Assembly: GCA_003694905.1 (NCBI GenBank) | Contig: RFJM01000464.1 | Span: 1 to 6,381 of the forward strand | DNA: 6,381 nucleotides | Direction: 5' to 3' | Source of the DNA: Caldilineae bacterium | GTDB lineage: Bacteria; Chloroflexota; Anaerolineae; J102 | In this document: positions 1-4,879 of the stretch, piece by piece | Position numbering within the stretch: the stretch's first letter is position 1 | How the letters are laid out: every line of letters starts with the position of its first letter | Position numbers and translations under genes: made by a program | The notes under the pieces: generated by a model | Databases searched by the model: none | What the model saw: the letters and a program-made list of their open reading frames with translations, nothing else | What the model was told of the DNA's origin: nothing

Positions 1-2
1 GC

Positions 3-35
3 TACTGGCAGCTTATGTTGGAGCAGCCGGAATGA
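3..35 (+). CDS. Possible C-terminal tail of a convergent plus-strand gene
   Basis: Ten sense codons (YWQLMLEQPE) run from the left edge to a TGA at 33-35, 18 bp before the stop of the minus-strand oxidoreductase. A convergent gene ending here would fit the tight packing, and the composition is protein-like. Ten codons are too few to identify anything, and a chance open stretch of this length is common. Confidence 0.25.
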   Translation, partial: YWQLMLEQPE

Positions 36-53
36 TCCGCGGTCGCGCGCCGG

Positions 54-1229
54 CTAGGAGATCGAGCCGATGCCGTAGGCGCCGTGCAATGCCCGGCCCT
101 GCTGGAAGCGGTCCACACAGTACATGTCGATGGGCAGGCGTGGCCTCTCTCCTACCAGCATTTGCGCCATGGCCTCGGATATGGTGGGGGCCAGCTTGAA
201 GCCATGGCCGCTGAAGCCGACCATAACATGCAGGCCCTCGTAGCCCGGCACTGGGCCCAGAAGCGGGTTCCAGTCCGGCGTGATGTCGTAGGGCCCCGTC
301 CACCCTGATGTGTATTCGGCTTCCGCAAACGCGGGCATGCGGTTCGAGATCAGCCCGGAGATGCGTTCCACGTGCGCCAGGTCCACAGGGTCCTGCATCA
401 CGTCGGGATCTTCTACCGGTTCGCCGTGGTCGCCCGTCCCCACCAGCACAACGCCCCCGGTCTCGGGACGGAAGTAGATCTTGTCCGGTGTGGTCAGGTC
501 CTTGACCGTCGGCCAGTGCGGGTCGTAGGGGCGCTGGGTTTTCAAGGTAATCACCTTGTGCCGGCTGACCACGTAGGGTAGCCGGATGCCCGTACCCGCC
601 AAGATCTGGTTTGTCCAGGGGCCGGCCGCCAGAATCACGGTCGGGCTCTCGAAATCTCCGGCCGGGGTCTGTACCTGTTTCACCGCACCGGCGAGGGAAA
701 GACCGGTAACAGGGGTGTCGGTGAGGATGCGGGCGCCCAGCTCGCGCGCCCGGCGGGCATACGCCTGTACTGTGAGATGAGGATCGGCGTAGCCCGTCAT
801 GGTGTCGTAGCCGATCACCCCCACATCGTGGAAGGACAGCAGGGGGTGGACCTCACGGGCTTCTTCGGGCGAGAGGATAGCGGTATCGATACCGTGCTCG
901 TTCTGAGTACGAAACACCCGCAGCATCGGTTCCCGGTGTTCCTCCGGCCCGACGATGAGATAGCCTGTGCGCCGGAACCCGACATCGCCTCCCACGATCT
1001 CGTCGAAGTGGGAAAAGATCTTCAGGCTCTCGACGGCGTGGAGCAGGTTGGATGTGACCGAATAGTGGGTGCGGATGATGGCGCAGGACCGGGCCGTGCC
1101 GCCTGAGCAGATGGCACCGCGCTCCAGCACCAGCACCCGGCCGGCGCCCAGCCGGGCCAGGTGATAGGCCGTGGCACAGCCGTACAGCCCGCCTCCGATG
1201 ATGATGAAATCCGCGGTTCGTTTGCTCAT
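54..1229 (-). CDS. FAD-dependent oxidoreductase, DAO family (sarcosine oxidase beta / glycine oxidase-like)
   Basis: Taken from the ATG at 1229, the protein has 391 residues, the usual length for soluble DAO-family amine oxidases. The start was chosen because ADFIIIGGGLYGCATAYHLA then falls at residues 6-25, where the dinucleotide-binding GxGxxG (G12-G14-G17) belongs, with the ribose-binding acid at E36. GGTARSCAIIRTHYS (43-57) resembles the flavin-contacting segment of sarcosine oxidase beta and dimethylglycine dehydrogenase. SGWTGPYDITPDWNPLLG (308-325) and GFSGHGFKLAP (338-348) form the C-terminal flavin and active-site region. Family members oxidise secondary or tertiary amines such as sarcosine, with O2 or an electron carrier as acceptor. 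No GcvT domain is attached. It could take the step after the larger dehydrogenase, or serve as a beta-type subunit. The gene overlaps the DinB gene by ATGA and is the last of its unit. The substrate is inferred from context only. Confidence 0.88.
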   Translation of the reverse strand: MSKRTADFIIIGGGLYGCATAYHLARLGAGRVLVLERGAICSGGTARSCAIIRTHYSVTSNLLHAVESLKIFSHFDEIVGGDVGFRRTGYLIVGPEEHREPMLRVFRTQNEHGIDTAILSPEEAREVHPLLSFHDVGVIGYDTMTGYADPHLTVQAYARRARELGARILTDTPVTGLSLAGAVKQVQTPAGDFESPTVILAAGPWTNQILAGTGIRLPYVVSRHKVITLKTQRPYDPHWPTVKDLTTPDKIYFRPETGGVVLVGTGDHGEPVEDPDVMQDPVDLAHVERISGLISNRMPAFAEAEYTSGWTGPYDITPDWNPLLGPVPGYEGLHVMVGFSGHGFKLAPTISEAMAQMLVGERPRLPIDMYCVDRFQQGRALHGAYGIGSIS

Positions 1230-1795
1230 GAGCTCCTTGACCTCTCCATCAATTGGCGCAGGAAGTCGGGATCTGAGAAACGCTGCGAGTTCCCCATAAA
1301 TGGCCAGACCCAGGCCTGGATGTTGGACAGAATCTGTTTCATGTGGTTGGCCTCGTGGTGTAGCCATTCGTGCAGGAGATCGGCCACCCGCAGTTCACCC
1401 ACCACGGGATGAATGCCGGACCGCCGGAGCTCCTCCGGCTTCAGTTGTTCCACCAGCCGCGCGGCCTCCTCGCGCGCGGTCGCGAGTTCACTCAGCAGGT
1501 CCTGGGGGTCCCGGCGGCAGTCCTGCCTCTGCTCCACCATGCCGCCGATGTCCCACAGCGGCAACTCTGGCCTCTCCTGGCTCAGGATCAGGCGGATGCG
1601 GCCGACAAAGCCGTTGGCATCTGCCGCGATCACGTGGCCGATGATCTGGTTGATACACCATTCCCCGGCTGCCGGATGCCAGCGCCACACCTCCTCGGGC
1701 ACGTCGTGCAGCAGGGTTTGCAAGGCAGGGGCCAGGGCCCGCAGTCGGGCGGCGGCCTGCTCGGGCGTCAGTTGCATGGGCAGGTTGTCGGGCAT
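1226..1795 (-). CDS. DinB-fold (DinB_2 / YfiT-like) putative metal-binding protein
   Basis: This 189-residue protein has the four-helix pattern of the DinB/YfiT superfamily. GEWCINQIIGHV (44-55) is the typical W-x(n)-H element with H54. LHEWLHHEANHMKQI (141-155) provides the H-x3-H pair H147/H151. Together they form the usual three-histidine metal site. Superfamily members include thiol-dependent transferases and isomerases and many proteins of unknown function, so no reaction is assigned. The ATG at 1795 has GGAG 9 nt upstream, within the end of the deacylase gene 6 bp away; an internal ATG at codon 7 is the alternative start. The TGA overlaps the ATG of the following FAD oxidoreductase, so the two proteins should be made together. 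That tight coupling is the best hint that this protein serves the same process. Confidence 0.82.
   Translation of the reverse strand: MPDNLPMQLTPEQAAARLRALAPALQTLLHDVPEEVWRWHPAAGEWCINQIIGHVIAADANGFVGRIRLILSQERPELPLWDIGGMVEQRQDCRRDPQDLLSELATAREEAARLVEQLKPEELRRSGIHPVVGELRVADLLHEWLHHEANHMKQILSNIQAWVWPFMGNSQRFSDPDFLRQLMERSRSS
1233..1247 (-). promoter_or_regulatory. Ribosome binding region that fixes the start of the DAO oxidoreductase
   Basis: On the minus strand GGAGAGG (1247-1241) and AAGGAG (1238-1233) lie 11 and 3 nt before the ATG at 1229. Both sit inside the last codons of the DinB gene. Together with the ATGA overlap they support a start at 1229 rather than the longer open frame reaching 1367, whose extra 46 residues do not resemble a DAO N-terminus. 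Confidence 0.6.
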
Positions 1796-1801
1796 GCTCC
1801 T

Positions 1802-2284
1802 CTACTCCGCAATGGCTGCCAGCCGGGCACCCGACAGGCGGATCAGATCTTCGCCTTTCAACTCGACCCCCGCCATAGGATCGCCGCTGCTGATGTTCAC
1901 CTTCTCGCAACGGGCAATGGCTTCGTCGAACAGTACGGGGATGTCTGCCGGCAGGCAAAGGGGGGCTACCGCGCCCTGCACAAAGCCGGTCACACGGGCG
2001 ATCTCTTCGGCGCTGGCGAAGGTCAGGCGCCTCCAGTCGTCCCCTAGAGCCCTGCGCACGGCTTTGTAGTCCACCCGCATGTGGCCCAGGGTGCAGGCCA
2101 TAACATAACGGCGTTGCCCTCCCTTCTCCCGCAGCAAGATGGACTTGACCATCTCCTCTTTGACCACGCCGCGCTGAGCCGCGGCCGCTTCGACCGTGTA
2201 GACCGGCTCGGTATGCGGCAACAGCCGATAGGCCACCCCGGCTTTTTCCAGGAGTTCGATGACCGGCGTCTGGAGGCGGTCCAT
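1802..2284 (-). CDS. YbaK/ProX-type aminoacyl-tRNA deacylase family protein
   Basis: This 160-residue single-domain protein fits the YbaK/EbsC/ProX (tRNA_edit) fold. Family features are the conserved lysine in MVKSILL (K47), V-D-Y-K-A-V-R-R-A-L-G at 71-81, GFVQGAVAP (100-108) and the SGDPMAGVELKG loop (133-144) that lines the active site. Relatives remove wrongly attached amino acids, such as Cys or Ala from tRNA-Pro, in the cytoplasm. The specificity here cannot be told, and some family members lack any known activity. The ATG at 2284 lies 18 bp after the corrinoid gene stop. No good Shine-Dalgarno is seen there (ACGCCATCACC), so expression probably depends on read-through or coupling from the gene before it. 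The DinB gene follows 6 bp later. A role in methyl-group metabolism is not established, and it may simply be a passenger in the operon. Confidence 0.85.
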   Translation of the reverse strand: MDRLQTPVIELLEKAGVAYRLLPHTEPVYTVEAAAAQRGVVKEEMVKSILLREKGGQRRYVMACTLGHMRVDYKAVRRALGDDWRRLTFASAEEIARVTGFVQGAVAPLCLPADIPVLFDEAIARCEKVNISSGDPMAGVELKGEDLIRLSGARLAAIAE

Positions 2285-2302
2285 GGTGATGGCGTGATAG
2301 TA

Positions 2303-2986
2303 TCAGGCGGCCTGCCTGATCTGGATCAGCTTCTTGGCCGTCTCCACTGCCACCGCGGCATCGCGGCAGTAGGCATCCGCACCGATCTCCTCGGCGAAGG
2401 CGTCGCTCAGGGGTGCTCCTCCCACCATCACAATCAGGCGATCACGGATACCCGCTTCCACCAGCGAATCGATCACCGTCTTCATGTAGGGCATGGTGGT
2501 GGTGAGCAGAGCGCTCATCCCCAGGATGTCGGGGTTGTGCTTTTCGATGGCGGCCATATAGTCTTCGACGGAGTTGTTGATGCCGATGTTGAACACCTCG
2601 AACCCCGCGCCTTCCCACATCATGCTGACGAGATTCTGGCCGATGTCGTGGATATCGCCCTTGACGGTGCCGATGACGGCCGTACCCAGTTTGGGCGCAC
2701 CCGTTTCGGCCAGCAGAGGACGCAGGATGGCCATGCCGGCCTTCATGGCTTTGGCTGCCATCAGGACTTCGGGGACAAAGAGAATCCCATCACGAAAATC
2801 CTCGCCCACGACATCCATGCCGGCTACCAGGCCCTTGGTCAAGACATCATAGGGGGTCATGCCCCGTTTTAGCGCCTCCTGCACTTCGGCGACGATCTCA
2901 TCGTCCAGACCGTCATACAGGTCTTCTTGCATCAATTCGAGCAGTTCTTCGGTGGAAAGTTCCTGAATGTTAATGTCTTCGCTCAT
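2303..2986 (-). CDS. Corrinoid (B12-binding) protein of the MtbC/MttC methyltransferase family
   Basis: This 227-residue protein matches the size of methyltransferase corrinoid proteins. Residues 1-95 form the helical cap domain, with GLVAGMDVVGEDFRDG (52-67) and FVPEVLMAAKAMKAGM (70-85). Residues 98-222 are the Rossmann-like B12 domain with the base-off signature D111-x-H113-x-x-G116, where H113 should ligate cobalt. S158-x-L160 and G189-G190 complete the motif. Such proteins accept a methyl group on Co(I) from a dedicated MttB/MtbB/MtgB-type methyltransferase and hand it to a second enzyme that passes it to folate or CoM. Neither methyltransferase is in this window. The ATG at 2986 has GAGG 6 nt upstream, and the gene is preceded by a candidate promoter and inverted repeat, so it probably leads its own transcript. 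It is soluble, with no signal peptide. The location beside dimethylglycine dehydrogenase-like and ETF genes points to methylated amine or betaine use. Confidence 0.92.
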   Translation of the reverse strand: MSEDINIQELSTEELLELMQEDLYDGLDDEIVAEVQEALKRGMTPYDVLTKGLVAGMDVVGEDFRDGILFVPEVLMAAKAMKAGMAILRPLLAETGAPKLGTAVIGTVKGDIHDIGQNLVSMMWEGAGFEVFNIGINNSVEDYMAAIEKHNPDILGMSALLTTTMPYMKTVIDSLVEAGIRDRLIVMVGGAPLSDAFAEEIGADAYCRDAAVAVETAKKLIQIRQAA

Positions 2987-3018
2987 CGACTACCTCATGG
3001 GACAGAGATGGATGAACC

Positions 3019-3049
3019 GAGGCCGGTGTGTGCTGGAGTCACCGGCCTC
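3019..3049. repeat. Perfect 10-bp inverted repeat at the predicted transcription start
   Basis: Arms GAGGCCGGTG (3019-3028) and CACCGGCCTC (3040-3049) are perfect inverse complements separated by 11 bp. Their centres are 21 bp apart, about two helical turns, which suits a dimeric regulator binding one face of the DNA. The repeat starts 3 bp downstream of the candidate -10 box, so a bound protein would block initiation. Alternatively the transcribed repeat forms a stable leader hairpin ending about 32 nt before the start codon. There is no T-run after it, so it is not a standard terminator. Confidence 0.6.
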
Positions 3050-3052
3050 CAT

Positions 3053-3081
3053 AGCATAACCGCGCCCGGGGGAAAGTGCAA
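3053..3081 (-). promoter_or_regulatory. Candidate sigma70-type promoter for the corrinoid protein unit
   Basis: Read on the minus strand, TTGCAC (3081-3076) is followed after exactly 17 bp by TATGCT (3058-3053). Each hexamer matches four of six consensus positions (TTGACA, TATAAT). It lies in the only sizeable intergenic gap of the window. Transcription would start near 3046, about 60 nt before the ATG at 2986. The spacer is very GC-rich, so basal strength may be low without an activator. This is a pattern match with no experimental support. Confidence 0.5.
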
Positions 3082-3117
3082 TCTGGCCGGCTATGGCGAC
3101 CGTCTCGCGAGGATGAG

Positions 3118-3132
3118 GCCGCAACGTGCGGC
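3118..3132 (-). other. Short GC-rich hairpin just after etfA
   Basis: Perfect 6-bp stem (GCCGCA / TGCGGC) with a 3-nt loop, beginning 4 nt after the etfA stop codon. On the transcript it is followed by CTCATCC rather than a run of T, so it does not meet the pattern of an intrinsic terminator. It could slow RNA polymerase, protect the 3' end of the etfA message, or be chance in GC-rich DNA. Confidence 0.35.
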
Positions 3133-3136
3133 ACGG

Positions 3137-4108
3137 TCATGTTCCTCGCCGGCGGCGTATCTCCGCACACACCGCGGGGAGCACCTCGTGCAGATCCCCA
3201 ATAACGGCGTAATCGGCCTTGGCCACGATGGGCGCTTCGGGATCGGTGTTGATAACCAGGATATGTTTCGAGTTCTTACAGCCTACCCAATGCTGGATGG
3301 CGCCGCTGATGCCGCAGGCGATGTAGAGCTCGGGAGCCACCTTGCTACCCGTCTGGCCCACCTGATCGGCGTGGGGACGCCAGCCGTTGTTGGTGGCCAC
3401 GCGGGATGCGCCCACCGCGCCGCCCAGCAGGCCGGCAAGTTCCTCCAGCACGGCGAAGCCCTCGGCGCTGCCTACACCGCGACCTCCGCTGACGACCACC
3501 GGGGCATCGGTCAGCGAGACTCCCTCCGTGCGGATTGGCAGCCGCTCCTTCATGCGCACGCGCAGATCCCGCTCGGAGAGGGTCGGCGCGAAGGAGCGCA
3601 GTGTCGGCTCGGGCGGGTCCGGTAGCCGCTCGGCAGCAGTGCTGAAGGGCGCCAGTGTCAGCAAGCGGGGTTCACCCAGCAGCCTTGCGTCTTCGAGCAG
3701 GCTGCCCCCCCAGCGCACGCGCGTGACCTCGAACGCCTCACCCACCCGCACTTCGGTGCAGTTGGTGGCCAGGGGCAGGTCCTTCATGGCCGCGGTGTGG
3801 GCCAGCACCTCGTTGCCCCGGTCTGTACCGGCAGCCATGACCACCTCGGGCTTCTCCGCGTCCATGAGTTGCGTCAGGGTGCGGGCCCAGGCTTCGGGCG
3901 CGTAGTCCTCCAGTTGTTCGTGTGCGGCCATGTGCACGACCTCTGCACCGTACGCGGCTGCTTCTTCTGCCAGCGACTTCGGCCCCGCGATGACCAGCGC
4001 ATGCAGCGACGTTCCCATGCTGCCGGCCAGCTTGCGGCCAAAGGTCAATAGTTCCAGGGAAGCAGGGTTCACTTCCCCGCGGTCGTGTTCGATCAATGCC
4101 AGGATCAT
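3137..4108 (-). CDS. etfA: Electron transfer flavoprotein, alpha subunit
   Basis: This 323-residue protein has the usual EtfA length. The N-terminal half (about 1-190) is the adenine nucleotide alpha-hydrolase-like domain. The C-terminal half is the FAD-binding domain with its full signature: SGGRG (207-211), GASR (233-236), QVGQTG (249-254), LYIACGISGAIQH (261-273), INTD (286-289) and KADY (297-300). It holds the redox-active FAD and pairs with EtfB, whose TGA overlaps this ATG (ATGA at 4105-4108). Only a weak Shine-Dalgarno-like GGGG lies upstream, so translation is probably coupled to etfB. One small oddity is TNNGW at 239-243, where most homologues have a V-D-x-G-W pattern. No ETF-quinone oxidoreductase gene is in the window, so the next electron acceptor is not shown. 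The gene ends in TGA, followed by a short GC-rich hairpin and a 150-bp gap. Confidence 0.95.
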   Translation of the reverse strand: MILALIEHDRGEVNPASLELLTFGRKLAGSMGTSLHALVIAGPKSLAEEAAAYGAEVVHMAAHEQLEDYAPEAWARTLTQLMDAEKPEVVMAAGTDRGNEVLAHTAAMKDLPLATNCTEVRVGEAFEVTRVRWGGSLLEDARLLGEPRLLTLAPFSTAAERLPDPPEPTLRSFAPTLSERDLRVRMKERLPIRTEGVSLTDAPVVVSGGRGVGSAEGFAVLEELAGLLGGAVGASRVATNNGWRPHADQVGQTGSKVAPELYIACGISGAIQHWVGCKNSKHILVINTDPEAPIVAKADYAVIGDLHEVLPAVCAEIRRRRGT

Positions 4109-4875
4109 GATGGTATCAACCCCAGTTCTTCGAGAAGATCGACGACTTTCGGCGCGGCTTCGGGGCCCTCACCCAGGATCTGCACCTGGCTGGCCTCCTC
4201 CTCGGGCGTACGCAGCCTGATTTTCTGCAGGCCACCCGCGCGGGTCCCGACCTTGATCTCCAGGACGGGCTTCTTCTTGGCCCGCAGGCGACCCGGCAGC
4301 GAGGGATAGCGGGGCACGTTGATACCCTCCTTAATGGTGAGCACGGCGGGGAGGGGAACTTCGAATACCTCCCAGAAGCCACCGGCTTCGCGGCGGACCA
4401 CGGCCACGCCGTCGCGGATTTCCAGTGCCTTGATGCCCGTCACGCAGGGCAGGTCCAATGCCTGGGCCACGCGCACGCCCACCTGGTAGCCTCCGGCATC
4501 GGCCGATTCATTGCCGAATAGCAGCAGATCGAACGTGTTGCCGGCTTCGGCCTGCTGGCGGATGGCCTCTACGATGGCCTCGGCTGTGGGCATGGGGGGC
4601 CATTCTTCGCCGTCGGTTTCCAGGAGGATGGCGCTGTCGATGCCGATGGACATGGCCGCGCGCAGCTGTTCCACGGCTTCCGGCGGGCCCAGCGTCAGCA
4701 CCGTACTCTGTCCGCCGTGCTTTTCGATCTGGCGCACGGCTTCTTCCACCGCACATTCTTCATGCGGGCTGACGGTGAAGCCCAGGTAGCGGGTGTCGAT
4801 CCGCTGCCCATCTTCGGTGAGAACGATGCGGGCGCCTGTTTCAGGCACCCGCTTTACACACACGAGAATATTCAT
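4105..4875 (-). CDS. etfB: Electron transfer flavoprotein, beta subunit
   Basis: This 256-residue protein has the usual length of EtfB. It starts with MNILVCVKRVPET, the standard N-terminus. GNESADAGGYQVG (121-133) occupies the nucleotide-binding loop that holds AMP in classical ETFs. NVPRYPSLPGRLRAKKK (186-202) is the conserved loop that contacts partner dehydrogenases and the alpha subunit. With EtfA it forms a soluble FAD-carrying heterodimer that takes electrons from flavin dehydrogenases. The ATG at 4875 lies 4 bp after the stop of the upstream dehydrogenase, and AAGG sits about 9 nt before it. The stop overlaps the etfA start as ATGA. The electron donor is therefore probably the upstream dehydrogenase and perhaps the DAO enzyme at the far end. 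The GNESADAGG loop differs from the GKQAIDDD type that I know from mitochondrial-type ETFs, so this is a distinct subgroup. Confidence 0.95.
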   Translation of the reverse strand: MNILVCVKRVPETGARIVLTEDGQRIDTRYLGFTVSPHEECAVEEAVRQIEKHGGQSTVLTLGPPEAVEQLRAAMSIGIDSAILLETDGEEWPPMPTAEAIVEAIRQQAEAGNTFDLLLFGNESADAGGYQVGVRVAQALDLPCVTGIKALEIRDGVAVVRREAGGFWEVFEVPLPAVLTIKEGINVPRYPSLPGRLRAKKKPVLEIKVGTRAGGLQKIRLRTPEEEASQVQILGEGPEAAPKVVDLLEELGLIPS

Positions 4876-4879
4876 ACGC

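Noticed and set aside
1230..1367. N-terminal 46-residue extension of the DAO oxidoreductase
   Set aside because: It would overlap the DinB gene by about 140 bp and lacks family similarity. The ATG at 1229 places the FAD motif correctly and has ribosome binding sequences plus an ATGA overlap.
1370..2069. Overlapping plus-strand open frames of 225 and 218 codons
   Set aside because: Both lie opposite the DinB and deacylase genes and show low-complexity Arg/Ser/Gln-rich composition typical of GC-rich shadow frames.
2081..2872. A 263-codon open frame on the plus strand opposite the corrinoid and deacylase genes
   Set aside because: It is antisense to two confidently identified genes, its translation is rich in His, Gly and Asp as expected from complementing them, and it matches no family I recognise.
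3019..3049. The inverted repeat as a rho-independent terminator of etfA
   Set aside because: No T-run follows the stem on the minus strand (next bases are GGTTCATCC), and a candidate promoter lies between it and etfA.
2987..3136. A cobalamin or glycine riboswitch in the leader of the corrinoid gene
   Set aside because: The predicted leader is only about 60 nt and shows no B12-box or glycine-aptamer core; it is too short for either class.
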